DNA of 29,860 nucleotides from CAZXIC01 sp964640195 (GTDB taxonomy: Archaea > Iainarchaeota > Iainarchaeia > Iainarchaeales > GCA-2688035): contig CAZXIC010000013.1 of the NCBI GenBank assembly GCA_964640195.1, positions 1-29,860 on the forward strand, in the 5' to 3' direction. Below, piece after piece: positions 6,984 through 15,044 of the stretch. The notes under the pieces are model-generated. The model worked only from the letters and a program-made list of their open reading frames with translations, had not been told where the DNA came from and did no database searches. Within the stretch, counting starts at the first letter, position 1. Every line of letters starts with the position of its first letter. Made by a program: the position numbers and the translations under genes.

Positions 6984-7556
6984 CAGGAAGCCCGCAACCA
7001 AGGCAGCGGCAACTATTGCGGTCAGCAGGGCAATTAACTGAACCGAAGGCATCGGAACAGCATCTGCTGCCGCAGCCTCCGCATCTGCTGGTGCTGCAGT
7101 AGTTTCCACGCCTGCAGGTACTGCCGTGGTTTCCGCCCCTGCAACAGTCCCTTCAGCTGCTGGCGCAATCTTGGCAAAGCCGTTTCCGAGCATCGGCTGC
7201 ATCGCTGTTTGCGCTCCAAGCATTAAAACAAACCAGTAAAGCATAGCTGCCATGGCAACGGCTGTTACGCCTAGGACGATAAGGATGTTTGTAGGGCTTT
7301 CTGCTGCGAATATGTTCCTCCCCTTTCTTGTCAGGGCGTAGTACTTCCATTTCCTGCCCTCCTCAATACCGTGCACCAGCTCCGCGCCCTGCAAGACCGC
7401 AAGGTGCTGTTTTATGGTCGGTGCCGCCATGCTCAGTTTTTTGCTCAACTCGCTCAGCGTATGGTTTCTCTGCTGCAGCAGCTTTATTATCCCTGCCCTT
7501 GTTTCACTCGCAAGAGCCCTGAATTGGCTGCTTGACAGCGTAACGGTTTTGTCCAT
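6963..7556 (-). CDS. Membrane-anchored ArsR-like winged-helix regulator
   Basis: A 197-residue protein from the ATG at 7556 (a TTG at 7562 is in frame). Residues about 1-75 form a winged helix of ArsR/TrmB style: SSSQFRALASETRAGIIKLL, then a recognition helix in MAAPTIKQHLAVL and a wing ending KYYALTRKGRNIF. A transmembrane segment follows (ILIVLGVTAVAMAAMLYWFV, about 92-111), then an Ala/Thr/Pro-rich low-complexity linker (repeated AETTAVPAG/ETTAAPADAE) and a second hydrophobic helix near the C-terminus. The topology suggests a cytoplasmic DNA-binding domain with an extracytoplasmic Ala-rich loop, hence a membrane-tethered sensor-regulator. It starts immediately after the stop of a small membrane-protein gene (TGATTG), so the two are probably co-translated. 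Confidence 0.8.
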   Translation of the reverse strand: MDKTVTLSSSQFRALASETRAGIIKLLQQRNHTLSELSKKLSMAAPTIKQHLAVLQGAELVHGIEEGRKWKYYALTRKGRNIFAAESPTNILIVLGVTAVAMAAMLYWFVLMLGAQTAMQPMLGNGFAKIAPAAEGTVAGAETTAVPAGVETTAAPADAEAAAADAVPMPSVQLIALLTAIVAAALVAGFLLGELKR

Positions 7557-7562
7557 GCGCAA

Positions 7563-7847
7563 TCACAAAACAAACACAAACAGCAACAGGAAGATGAATG
7601 CAACAGTTGCAAAGCCCCTGCTGTAGTATGCAAGCAGACCCAGTGCAAGGGGCGCCAGCAAGAGGTAGATTTCAAAATGCGGCAGCCTTGCAACAACATA
7701 CGTGCCATAAAACGCGCCCGCTGCGAACAGGAAGAACAAAAACGCAACAAATGCGCTTATCTTGCTGCTTAAATATGCTGCAAGCTTGTTATACCACTTG
7801 TCCGTTCCTTGCAATCCGCTAGCTGCCTCTGCGTTGGCCTCAGCCAT
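7563..7847 (-). CDS. Small three-pass membrane protein upstream of the ArsR-like regulator
   Basis: A 94-residue protein with a hydrophilic N-terminus (about 1-27) and three hydrophobic segments: about 29-52, 57-74 and 78-94, the last running to the C-terminal end (LLLFVFVL). No family motif is recognised. It is the first gene of a two-gene unit with the membrane-anchored ArsR-like regulator, whose start touches its stop. Co-transcription suggests it senses or stabilises the regulator, but that is inference. It is divergent from the multi-pass protein at 7934. Confidence 0.68.
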   Translation of the reverse strand: MAEANAEAASGLQGTDKWYNKLAAYLSSKISAFVAFLFFLFAAGAFYGTYVVARLPHFEIYLLLAPLALGLLAYYSRGFATVAFIFLLLFVFVL

Positions 7848-7894
7848 AACTAAACCTTTGTCTGAATTCCTTTAAATAGGTTTCATTTTCTTTA

Positions 7895-7927
7895 GGCTAA
7901 TTATTTATATACTCCTAAAGGCTAATT
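7895..7927. promoter_or_regulatory. Repeat-flanked TATA box in the divergent promoter (operator candidate)
   Basis: Two exact copies of GGCTAATT lie at 7895-7902 and 7920-7927, 25 bp apart. They bracket a TATA box TTTATATA at 7904-7911. The sequences next to the copies, CTTTAG on the left and CTAAAG on the right, are inverse complements, so the block also has partial dyad symmetry. The TATA box is about 23-30 nt before the ATG at 7934. Such a repeat pair over a core promoter fits a binding site for a dimeric winged-helix regulator, such as the one encoded at 6963-7556. Confidence 0.5.
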
Positions 7928-7933
7928 CAATAG

Positions 7934-8851
7934 ATGCAGTTCGATTTCAATACCCTGCCTGATGCCAATTCCTTCGTCGGCAGTGCAGTCAATTACTTGG
8001 CAAACGAGGTTTTTCCAAAGGCGATGGAGGGCGACGTCAGCGTAATTGCAATGATTGGCATTGCTTTCATAGTTCTGTTCATTGCATTGATTTTAATAGT
8101 GCAGCTTGCTGCCTGGGTAGTAGGGCTAATAAAGCGCTTCTTCCTGTTCCTGCTCATAACGGTTTCCATGCTGTTTTTCTTCTTCTCCTTCAAGGACAAA
8201 ATCTTTGCAGAGCAGCCTGACCTGCTGCTTGCCGTAGTAGGCGTTCTTGGCCTCGTGTTTGCACTGATTGCCCTGACAATATCTGTCCTCTCAATCAATC
8301 GCGAACTGCAGAAGCCGAAAAAGCAAAAGATAACCGAATTGAAGAAGATGATGAGGGAAGCGGCAGCAGAAGAATTCGAGAAAGAGGTTGAAAAGAGCGC
8401 AACAGTTGAGGCAACGCCTGCGATAAGCCCAACGCAACTGCGGCAGCCTGCAATGCTGTCAAAGCAGGCTCTTTTGCCCAGAAACATCCTCGCCTCATTC
8501 CACGACAGGAGCCTGCTTGCCGTACTCTCCTACATGGTTGTTGCGGAATTCGGCGTATTCAGTGGCATAACAGTGGGGGCGCCAAACGAAACAGTCGGGG
8601 TTATCTTCTTCACGCTTTTCCTCATCGCAGCGCTTGTCTTTATCAAAAGCACCTACCACCACTACCTGACTGGGATGAAGCACCTGTTTATTGCCCTGAC
8701 CTTTGGCTTTGCCCTGTCAGTGTTACTTGGCCACATCTGGATAGAGATTCCAGTGGGAGAGCTGCTTTCCGTTGCATACTTCAAAACAACCAGCCTGGTT
8801 GCGTTGATAACCGGCTTGGCAGTGAGCCTCTTCCTTGGCACGAAGGCTTAA
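7934..8851 (+). CDS. Multi-pass membrane protein of unknown function
   Basis: A 305-residue protein with about three transmembrane segments in the first 125 residues (near 38-62, 68-90 and 98-122). A cytoplasmic-type charged linker follows (about 125-180, with QKPKKQKITELKKMM and a Glu-rich stretch). About four further hydrophobic segments lie from 190 to the end. No catalytic motif is visible. The gene has a TATA box 23-30 nt upstream and is probably leaderless. It is divergent from the membrane-protein/ArsR-like pair, so it is a natural candidate target of that regulator. I do not recognise the family. Confidence 0.72.
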   Translation: MQFDFNTLPDANSFVGSAVNYLANEVFPKAMEGDVSVIAMIGIAFIVLFIALILIVQLAAWVVGLIKRFFLFLLITVSMLFFFFSFKDKIFAEQPDLLLAVVGVLGLVFALIALTISVLSINRELQKPKKQKITELKKMMREAAAEEFEKEVEKSATVEATPAISPTQLRQPAMLSKQALLPRNILASFHDRSLLAVLSYMVVAEFGVFSGITVGAPNETVGVIFFTLFLIAALVFIKSTYHHYLTGMKHLFIALTFGFALSVLLGHIWIEIPVGELLSVAYFKTTSLVALITGLAVSLFLGTKA

Positions 8852-8863
8852 CTGGGAAAGCAG

Positions 8864-9694
8864 TTACAGCTTGCCCCAATAGCGTTGCATCAACAGCGCG
8901 TCCCCCTCCAAATTTGGGCTCTCGCTAATGATACACCCACTTATCCCTTTCTTCCCCAGCGCAGCAAGCAGCCACCTGTAGTTGAACGTATTCCCAGCGT
9001 CTTGCATGTTTAGGTGGTTTCTTTCACCCTTTGCGCTGAAGTTAATTCCGCTTGCATGCATCTGCAAATCGCGCAGGAACTTGCGGGGAATTTCTTCAAT
9101 TGCATCCAAAAAATCATCCTTTTTCCTGAACCTTCCATTGTCCCTTGCATGCAAATGTGAGAAGTCAACCATTGGCAGCAGCCCCTTCACTTTCCTGCAC
9201 ATCTCAAGCGTTTCCTGCAGCGAGCCTACCTGTGTTCCCTTCCCTGTTGTTTCAGGCGCCAGCCTTATTTTCCAGCCCTTCTTCTCAACCTCTTCCGCAA
9301 GCCCTGCTATAACACCAACAACCCTCTCAAGCACTTCCTTTTTGTCCTGCCCCTGGAAGTAAGCAGGGTGGAAAGTAACTATTTTTGCGCCGCACGCTTC
9401 GCCAATCCTTGCCGAATCCATTATCCTTTTCCTGCTTGCAGCCAGCTTGCTTTTCTCAGCGCTGTTGAGGTTTATAAAGTAGGGCGCATGAACCCGCAAC
9501 AGCACATTGTTCTTTTCAGCAGCTTTCCTTACTTCCCTTGCCGTCGCCTCGCTCATGTTAACGCCCCTGACAAACTCAAGCTCCATCGCGCCCAAGCCAA
9601 GCTGCATTATCCGCTCTATGCCGCTAATGCTGTCTCTCGCCTTTGCCGAGTGGGGAACGCCTGCTGTGCCGAAAAGCATTTTTTGTATAGCCAT
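8864..9694 (-). CDS. nfo: Endonuclease IV family (AP endonuclease) TIM-barrel protein
   Basis: A 276-residue TIM barrel of the AP-endonuclease 2 family, which incises the backbone 5' to abasic sites in base-excision repair using a trinuclear zinc centre. Likely metal ligands appear in family order: His69 (RVHAPYF), His109 (TFHPAYF), Glu148 (LAPETTGKG), Asp177 and His180 (VDFSHLHAR), His213 (QMHASGINF), Glu224/His227 (KGERNHLNM) and Glu258 (ISESPNL). The GERNHL segment replaces the D-R-H of bacterial Nfo; I recall similar sequences in archaeal members. The length fits the family. Some sugar-isomerase-like TIM barrels look similar, but the full ligand set favours a nuclease. Divergent from the methyltransferase, sharing a 59-nt promoter gap. 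Confidence 0.85.
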   Translation of the reverse strand: MAIQKMLFGTAGVPHSAKARDSISGIERIMQLGLGAMELEFVRGVNMSEATAREVRKAAEKNNVLLRVHAPYFINLNSAEKSKLAASRKRIMDSARIGEACGAKIVTFHPAYFQGQDKKEVLERVVGVIAGLAEEVEKKGWKIRLAPETTGKGTQVGSLQETLEMCRKVKGLLPMVDFSHLHARDNGRFRKKDDFLDAIEEIPRKFLRDLQMHASGINFSAKGERNHLNMQDAGNTFNYRWLLAALGKKGISGCIISESPNLEGDALLMQRYWGKL

Positions 9695-9753
9695 CTTGCT
9701 GATTAAAATAAGAGCTAAAACTGCTTTAATTGTTTTGTTTAATAAGTATTTTT

Positions 9754-10470
9754 ATGGTTTTAAAGAGGGCTAAGAAATTTTTTAGAGACTTAAGAGCCTC
9801 TTGGGATTTTGTCAACATGCCCCGCCGTTCAGAAGCTGAACAGGGTCGAGCGAAATTTACTTGGTGGGAAAGGCATGTAAAGATGAGAATTGACAGGCAT
9901 GAAGGGCGGCTAAAAGGAGAAAAAGCTCGCAAAGCCAAAGAAAAGCTTGACAAGGCATTTGCAATCGATGTTGGCTGCGGAAGTTCGCTTTCCCGCATAG
10001 CCAAATATGCCAAGGAAAATCCAAACAAGGTTTTTGTAGGTGTTAACGTAAGGAATCTAAACAAAGTTGGAAAAGCGCATCTGAAGAGTTTTCCAAACCT
10101 GTTTTTTGTTAGGGCTGACGCTCTTGATGCTCTAAAGCTTTTGGAACCCAACTCAAAAACTGTTATTAATATGGACAATTTCCCATATTTTGATTATGGA
10201 AAATTCTTGCCGCAGAATCTAAGCTACAGACAAAGGCTTTTTTCAGGGGTTTTTAGAGCCCTAAAGTCTGGTGGCAGTTTCACCCTAACGACAGACAAGA
10301 CAGAGTTGGCAGTGCAAGAGCTTTCTGCTGCAGGTTTCAAGGTTGGAAAGCCAAGGCAGTGGGGGCAGGGCAGTTTATCTCTTGAATATGGCAGCCCTGA
10401 AACACGAAGTTGGCGTTTTAGTGGGCGAGGCCTCCCGTTCCTAATCGTCGCAAAAAAGCTAGCAGAATAA
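9754..10470 (+). CDS. Class I SAM-dependent methyltransferase-like protein
   Basis: A 238-residue protein from the ATG at 9754 (MVLKRAKKFF). An open frame extends to 9730, but the added residues are hydrophobic and unlikely. After a basic N-terminal extension (about 1-66, with RRSEAEQGRAKF and many Lys/Arg) comes motif I AIDVGCGSSLS, then a motif II-like acidic strand and a motif III/IV-like segment VRADALDALKLLEPNSK. These mark a Rossmann-fold S-adenosylmethionine methyltransferase. The substrate is not evident. The basic N-terminus suggests nucleic acid, and the fold is also seen in TrmB-type tRNA methyltransferases, but I see no decisive motif. Its codon use appears more A/T-rich than its neighbours. 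Confidence 0.72.
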   Translation: MVLKRAKKFFRDLRASWDFVNMPRRSEAEQGRAKFTWWERHVKMRIDRHEGRLKGEKARKAKEKLDKAFAIDVGCGSSLSRIAKYAKENPNKVFVGVNVRNLNKVGKAHLKSFPNLFFVRADALDALKLLEPNSKTVINMDNFPYFDYGKFLPQNLSYRQRLFSGVFRALKSGGSFTLTTDKTELAVQELSAAGFKVGKPRQWGQGSLSLEYGSPETRSWRFSGRGLPFLIVAKKLAE

Positions 10471-10540
10471 AATTAACCTCTTTCATTCAATAGTAATTTA
10501 ATTGATTTGCTGCCTATTCATTTCGAGGGCCTGTTATTTT

Positions 10541-11671
10541 ATGCCCGAAAACGTTTTTGCAAGAGCTCGGAAAGTGCATGATTTGTTCAAGGATGAAAGG
10601 TTCCTGTACCCTGACTACGTGCCGGAGCGTTTGCCCCACAGGGACGCAGAAATTGACGCCCTTGTTTGTGCCCTGAGGCCTGTCCTGCAGGGCAAGAAGC
10701 CGCAGAACGTTTTTGTTTTTGGGAAGAGCGGGACAGGGAAAACGGCAACAGTCAGGTTTGTGCTAAATGAGCTGCAGCAGTACAGCGACAGGGCAAAGGG
10801 GCTTTACATAAACTGCTTTCAGTTCAACACAAGGCATGCGGTTCTAACCCAGGCAGCGAATTTTCTGGGCATGCCGACCCCAAGGCGGGGCGTTGGCACT
10901 GATGAGACATATGCGCAGATGCTTAAAGCACTGCAAAGCGTTCAATTCATTCCTGTCATTGTTCTGGACGAAGCAGACCAGCTGGCGCACCACAGCGAAG
11001 CCAGCAAACTATTCTATGATTTGCTTAGGGTTGCAGAGCAGCAGAGAAAGGGCTTTGGCATTATTTTCATCAGCAATGCGGCAGAGTTTCCTGCGCGGCT
11101 GGATGACAGGGTGAGGAGCAGCCTTGCAGAGCAAACAATCTGCTTTGAGCCGTATTCGCCGCAGCAGCTGAAAGACATTCTCAGGGCAAGGACTGAGTAC
11201 GCTTTCCACTCAAATGCGCTTGACAGCGAGGTTATCAATGTTGCTGCAGCGCACGCGGCGAAATTCGGCGGCGACGCGCGCATAGCAATAGAGTGCCTCC
11301 TCAGGTCTGGGAGGGAGGCAGAAAAAGAGAACAGCGAGAAAGTAACTGTTCAGCACCTGCGCAGGGTCTTCCCTGCGATTGATTCCGCTGCATTGGACAA
11401 AGCCATCTCTTACCTGAATGATGCAGAGCTTGCAATACTGCGGTTGATTCCTGCAAACAAGGCGATTGCATCCGGCGACTTGTACAAAGCATATGCAAAG
11501 TCAGGGCGCAAGCCTTTTTCACAGAGGCACTTCAGGACCCTGCGCTCAAACCTTGAGAGGATGCATCTGGTCAATTCAGAGCAAGCAAAAAAAGGCAAGA
11601 GGGGCATGACTGTAATGCTTTCCCTTGCTTTCCCAAAAAGCAGGCTGGACACTGCTGTTAAAAAGAAATAA
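10541..11671 (+). CDS. cdc6: Orc1/Cdc6 replication initiator
   Basis: A 376-residue AAA+ initiator that recognises origins and loads MCM. The ATG at 10541 gives MPENVFARARKVHDLF, typical of the family N-terminus, so the frame back to 10502 is not used. Walker A is GKSGTGKT at residues 61-68, Walker B VIVLDEAD near 148, and sensor 1 is in IIFISNAAEF. The arginine-finger region DDRVRSSL is present. A C-terminal winged helix includes LRLIPANKAIASGDLYKAY and the recognition region RHFRTLRSNLERMHLV. Length is normal. Archaeal origins often lie beside this gene; the 70-nt A/T-rich gap upstream (10471-10540) shows no origin-recognition-box-like repeats that I can see. Confidence 0.95.
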   Translation: MPENVFARARKVHDLFKDERFLYPDYVPERLPHRDAEIDALVCALRPVLQGKKPQNVFVFGKSGTGKTATVRFVLNELQQYSDRAKGLYINCFQFNTRHAVLTQAANFLGMPTPRRGVGTDETYAQMLKALQSVQFIPVIVLDEADQLAHHSEASKLFYDLLRVAEQQRKGFGIIFISNAAEFPARLDDRVRSSLAEQTICFEPYSPQQLKDILRARTEYAFHSNALDSEVINVAAAHAAKFGGDARIAIECLLRSGREAEKENSEKVTVQHLRRVFPAIDSAALDKAISYLNDAELAILRLIPANKAIASGDLYKAYAKSGRKPFSQRHFRTLRSNLERMHLVNSEQAKKGKRGMTVMLSLAFPKSRLDTAVKKK

Positions 11672-11709
11672 AAACATTATCTAGGCGTTAATTTTTAAGC
11701 GGCGATTAA

Positions 11710-12186
11710 GTGGCTAAGAAGAAAACCATTGCGAAAACAGTTTACAAGAGAGCTGCGGGCATGCCTGATGAGGAGGTTGCCTACAGGCTTGTAAAAATGT
11801 ACTTTGAGGACATTGCAAGGCAGAGCGTCAAGCGCAAGGTTGACCTGGATGCGGTAATCAACGCCTACTTCTACGCCCTGCGCAGGATTGAAAACAAGGA
11901 AAAGGAATTGAAGGCAATGCAGAGGGTTGTTGAAGAGGAAGAAAAGGGAATGGCTGAGGAAACCAAGGAGGAGCTGATTCCGGAGCCAGGCAAAGAAGAG
12001 GAAAAGGGCGAGAAGGAGCAGGGCGAGGAAGAAAACAGTGAGAAGGAGTCTGGCGAAGAAGAGCGCAGTGACAAGCAGGACGAAGAGGAAGAAGAGGACA
12101 AGGAAGAGCCAAGCGAAGAGGAAGAAGAGGAAACGGAAGCAGCGGAAAAGGAAGAGCCCAGCCAAAAGCCGCGCAAAGAGGAATAA
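11710..12186 (+). CDS. Small protein with basic N-terminus and long acidic low-complexity tail
   Basis: A 158-residue protein starting with GTG at 11710 (MAKKKTIAKT). Residues 1-70 are compact and basic, with helices RAAGMPDEEVAYRLVKMYF and KVDLDAVINAYFYALRRI. From about residue 75 the chain is almost entirely Glu/Lys/Ser/Gln in repeats such as EEEKGEKEQGEEE, ending KPRKEE. The tail is probably disordered and strongly acidic; the matching GA-rich DNA explains spurious open frames opposite. It starts 38 nt after the orc1/cdc6 stop on the same strand, so co-transcription is possible. The fold is unrecognised; the acidic tail could be a histone- or DNA-mimic-like interaction region, but that is speculation. 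Confidence 0.7.
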   Translation: MAKKKTIAKTVYKRAAGMPDEEVAYRLVKMYFEDIARQSVKRKVDLDAVINAYFYALRRIENKEKELKAMQRVVEEEEKGMAEETKEELIPEPGKEEEKGEKEQGEEENSEKESGEEERSDKQDEEEEEDKEEPSEEEEEETEAAEKEEPSQKPRKEE

Positions 12187-12192
12187 GAGGAA

Positions 12193-12214
12193 GGGGGGTA
12201 ATTTTCTCTCCCCC
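12193..12214. terminator. Hairpin between convergent genes (possible bidirectional terminator)
   Basis: A run of G (12193-12198) and a run of C (12210-12214) can pair as a 5-bp GC stem with an 11-12-nt A/T-rich loop. It is followed by GAATTTCT and lies in the 51-nt gap between the acidic-tail gene and the convergent GTPase gene. Its position suits transcription termination in both directions; strength is unknown. Confidence 0.4.
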
Positions 12215-12237
12215 GAATTTCTAAGCGCCTAAACAAC

Positions 12238-13422
12238 TCAATGGCTCAGCTGTATCTTCACGACATCCCTGTCCTTGAGCTGGTGCTCTTTCCCCAGCTT
12301 CTGGTGCGTTCTGCAGTCAACTGCTGCAACGAACCTTTTCACGAAATCGCTGTGTATTGTGCCAGCCAAGTCAATTGCCGTTGAGCCCCGGGGCAGCAGA
12401 TAGGCGTCAGGCAGCGTGTTTTTTTTGCTGTCTGTCAGCTTATTGGCGTCTTCAACAGGGTAGACGACAATCAAGCGCAGCAGTTCAAACACTGTTTTGT
12501 TAACTGCCTGCTGTATGCCCGTATTTCCCCACCCTGCAAGCACATGTTCCCTGATAAAGCGCAGTGCCTTTTTTTGCTTTTCCGGCATTTCACCCTTTTC
12601 CTTGAAATCGCTTGCTCCCGGCACATACTCGATCAACCCGGCTTTTGCAGCCTTCCTTAATGCGAGCTCTGCCTCAGCGCAGCACGGCACAAAAATCTTT
12701 TCAGGAAACAGTTTCTTTAACCTCTCAAAATTTTCCTTCGCTCCCTCCAGGTCAATCTTGTTGCACGCAATCAGCATAGGCTTGCTTTTTTCCCTTACTG
12801 CGGAAGCAAACCTGAGCACCTCCTCTTCGCTCCACTCGCTCGGCTTTTCGCTGAAGCCGCCCTTTTCAAAGACAAGTTTCACCCCCTCTTCACCCATCCC
12901 CAAGCCGCTTAACTGCGCTGCAATTGCCTCCCAGGGCTTGCCTGAAGCAGTGGCGCTCTTGCTTATCTTCGCCCAGTTTTTCGTGAGAACCCCTTTCACC
13001 CAGCAGTCAATCTCGCGTTCCAAAAACCTCACGCTGTTTGCAGGGTCGTAGCCCTGTGTTTGCTTTCCCTCCGCATCGGTTGTCCCGCTTGCGTCAAGCA
13101 CATGTATTAAAGCAGAGGCCTGCATCAGGTCGTTCATGAACTGGTTGCCCAATCCCTTGCCTTGCCAGGCTCCCTCAATCAGCCCTGCAACGTCAAGCAA
13201 CGTTACTGGGATTTCCCTGATACCGTTTTCGCATCGGCTGTTCCTCGGCTGGCACTGCCTGCCGAATTCCTTGTGAACGCACTCTGTTGTGGCATACCCT
13301 GTTCCCTGGTTTGGTTTTATTGTCACAAATGGTCTGTTGCTGATTTCCGCGTCAACCAGGGTTGCAGCGCTGAAAAAGGTCGTTTTTCCCGTGTTAGTGC
13401 CGCCGACAATCCCAACCTGCAT
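12238..13422 (-). CDS. ychF: Obg/YchF-family GTPase (archaeal form)
   Basis: A 394-residue TRAFAC P-loop NTPase related to YchF/Ola1 and the Obg family, ribosome-associated. G1 is GGTNTGKTT at about 7-15, with a switch segment RPFVTIKPNQGTGYAT. G3 is LLDVAGLIEGAWQGKGLGN (about 75-93) and the G4 NKID lies near residue 220. Two CxxxxxC-like Cys groups (QCQPRNSRC) lie near residues 57-64. The C-terminus after about 300 carries a TGS-like domain (YLLPRGSTAIDLAGTIHSDF). Archaeal members usually bind GTP or ATP, and NKID suggests guanine specificity. Divergent from rfcL with 77 nt between. Confidence 0.9.
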   Translation of the reverse strand: MQVGIVGGTNTGKTTFFSAATLVDAEISNRPFVTIKPNQGTGYATTECVHKEFGRQCQPRNSRCENGIREIPVTLLDVAGLIEGAWQGKGLGNQFMNDLMQASALIHVLDASGTTDAEGKQTQGYDPANSVRFLEREIDCWVKGVLTKNWAKISKSATASGKPWEAIAAQLSGLGMGEEGVKLVFEKGGFSEKPSEWSEEEVLRFASAVREKSKPMLIACNKIDLEGAKENFERLKKLFPEKIFVPCCAEAELALRKAAKAGLIEYVPGASDFKEKGEMPEKQKKALRFIREHVLAGWGNTGIQQAVNKTVFELLRLIVVYPVEDANKLTDSKKNTLPDAYLLPRGSTAIDLAGTIHSDFVKRFVAAVDCRTHQKLGKEHQLKDRDVVKIQLSH

Positions 13423-13499
13423 GCGAAAACCTTGGGTGTGAATTGTAATAAAAACCTAATTGGGCAAAGGATTTAAGTGGCAACTGGGGGAATGGCAAA

Positions 13500-14864
13500 A
13501 TGACACTACTGTGGACAGAGCGGTTTTTCCCGCAGTCGTTTGACAAATTCGTCGGAAACAGCGAAGTGCTTGAATCTGTCAAGCGCTGGGCTGCCGGCTG
13601 GGAGAAGGGAAAAAAGCAGCAGCCCCTGCTTTTTTTTGGCCCGACTGGAATAGGGAAAACCTGCCTCGCCATGCTCGTTGCAAAAGTGCACCAATGGCAG
13701 CTGTTTGAATTAAATGCTAGTGATTTCCGCACAAAAGAGGTTATTGACAGGGTTGCAGGCGCGGCTTCCCAGGGGGCTTCATTCAGCGGCAAGCCGAGGC
13801 TTGTGCTGCTTGACGAGGTTGACGGGTTACAGGGAAGGGCAGACAGGGGAGGCACTGCCGCGATTGTACGCATCCTCAAGCACCCCCTCAATCCAGTTAT
13901 CCTGACTGCAAACGATATTTACAGCGACCAGAAGCTTTTGCCGATAAGAAGCGCGTGCAAGCTGCTGCATTTCAAGAAAATAAATTATCTGAGCATTGCC
14001 AAGTGCCTGAGGGAGATTCTTGAAGAAGAGGATGCTGAGTTTGACCCTGAGGCAGTGACAGCGCTTGCAAAAAACTGCGCTGGCGATTTCCGCTCTGCAT
14101 TGCTTGACCTGCAGACCCTTTCCCTTTGCGGGAAAATTGATATGCAGGCTGTACAGTCTCTCGGCTACAGGGAACGGCAATACGATGTGTTCAAAACAAT
14201 TGAGGGGATTTTCAGGGGAAGCAGCGTGGGTGAAATAAGAAAAGCGAGGTTCCAGAGCGATGTAGGCAATGAAATGCTGCTGCGCTGGATAGAGGAAAAC
14301 ATCCCAAGGCATTTCACGCAGGGAAAAGATACTGTAGCAGCGTTCGAGCGCCTGAGCAGGGCTGACGTCTTCAATGGGAGGATAATGAACAGGCAGCATT
14401 ACGGCTTCCTGAGGTACAGCTCAGAGCTTATGACAGCAGGTGTTGCCCTTTCGAGGCAGAATGAGTACCATGGCTGGATTCACTACCAGTTTCCTTCGCT
14501 GCTGCGGAAGCTGAGCAGCAGCAAGTCTGCACGCTCCCTCCGTACCCAGCTGGGCAAGAAGCTGGGCAAGCAGCTGCATTCAAGCAGCAGAGCTGTTGTT
14601 TATTCTGACCTGCCCTACCTGCAAATGCTGTTTAAAGACAAGATTCTTGCGGCAAGGCTTTCAGCGCAGTTTGATTTGGACGAAGGGGAGATTGCCTTCC
14701 TGCTTGCCTCAAAGCCCGAGACAAAGAAGGTCAAGAAAATATTTGAGGAAGCAAGGCAATTAAGGCAAAAGGAGCTATCTGCCAAGAGAAAGCCCCTGCA
14801 GCCTCTTGAAGAGAACTCATTAAAGCAATTTGAGGAAACGGAAGGGCGGACAAAGCACTTCTGA
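13500..14864 (+). CDS. rfcL: Replication factor C large subunit
   Basis: A 454-residue clamp-loader subunit that, with RfcS, opens PCNA on DNA. Walker A is GPTGIGKT at residues 47-54, followed by ELNASDFRTKEVI typical of RFC, and Walker B is LVLLDEVDGL at about 101-110. An AAA+ lid follows and the collar domain occupies about 240-400. A GGGGGAATGG purine stretch precedes the ATG at 13500. The C-terminal tail is basic then ends NSLKQFEETEGRTKHF. Archaeal RfcL often ends with a PCNA-interacting box (Q-x-x-hydrophobic-x-x-aromatic-aromatic); none is clear here. Length is within the family range. Confidence 0.93.
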   Translation: MTLLWTERFFPQSFDKFVGNSEVLESVKRWAAGWEKGKKQQPLLFFGPTGIGKTCLAMLVAKVHQWQLFELNASDFRTKEVIDRVAGAASQGASFSGKPRLVLLDEVDGLQGRADRGGTAAIVRILKHPLNPVILTANDIYSDQKLLPIRSACKLLHFKKINYLSIAKCLREILEEEDAEFDPEAVTALAKNCAGDFRSALLDLQTLSLCGKIDMQAVQSLGYRERQYDVFKTIEGIFRGSSVGEIRKARFQSDVGNEMLLRWIEENIPRHFTQGKDTVAAFERLSRADVFNGRIMNRQHYGFLRYSSELMTAGVALSRQNEYHGWIHYQFPSLLRKLSSSKSARSLRTQLGKKLGKQLHSSSRAVVYSDLPYLQMLFKDKILAARLSAQFDLDEGEIAFLLASKPETKKVKKIFEEARQLRQKELSAKRKPLQPLEENSLKQFEETEGRTKHF

Positions 14865-14970
14865 TTCAGAGAATTCGCGGTTTTCTGGATTTAGGCTTTA
14901 ACCTAAGGATATCGCTTTGTTTAAACGGCTTTCTGTCACAAAGTGGTCTAAGGAGCATTGCAGCAGAAGC

Positions 14971-14978
14971 TATAAAAA
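14971..14978 (+). promoter_or_regulatory. TATA box upstream of the giant surface-protein gene
   Basis: TATAAAAA lies about 70 nt before the start codon, giving a predicted leader of roughly 40 nt ending in a strong GGAGG ribosome-binding site (15033-15037). The rest of the 174-nt gap (14865-15038) is A/T-rich. It also holds a small TTAGG...CCTAA inverted pair near 14890-14907. Confidence 0.5.
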
Positions 14979-15032
14979 GGGGAAAAGCAATAAATAAAAG
15001 AAATAAAAGGCAAGACGGAATTGTAAAATTTT

Positions 15033-15037
15033 GGAGG
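15033..15037 (+). promoter_or_regulatory. Ribosome-binding site that decides the start
   Basis: GGAGG ends 1 nt before the in-frame ATG at 15039 but 7 nt before the in-frame GTG at 15045. The spacing favours the GTG. Confidence 0.55.
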
Positions 15038-15044
15038 CATGCTT

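Noticed and set aside
9003..9030. Loss of a metal ligand in the endonuclease IV family protein (GERNHL in place of D-R-H)
   Set aside because: I recall the same replacement in archaeal members of the family, so it does not indicate an inactive enzyme.
10471..10540. A replication origin next to orc1/cdc6
   Set aside because: The gap is short and A/T-rich, but I see no origin-recognition-box repeats or G-rich dyads, so location alone is not enough.
11858..12236. Ser-rich and Pro-rich minus-strand frames opposite the acidic-tail protein
   Set aside because: They are the complement of GA-rich codons for Glu/Lys repeats and show no start context or conserved motif.
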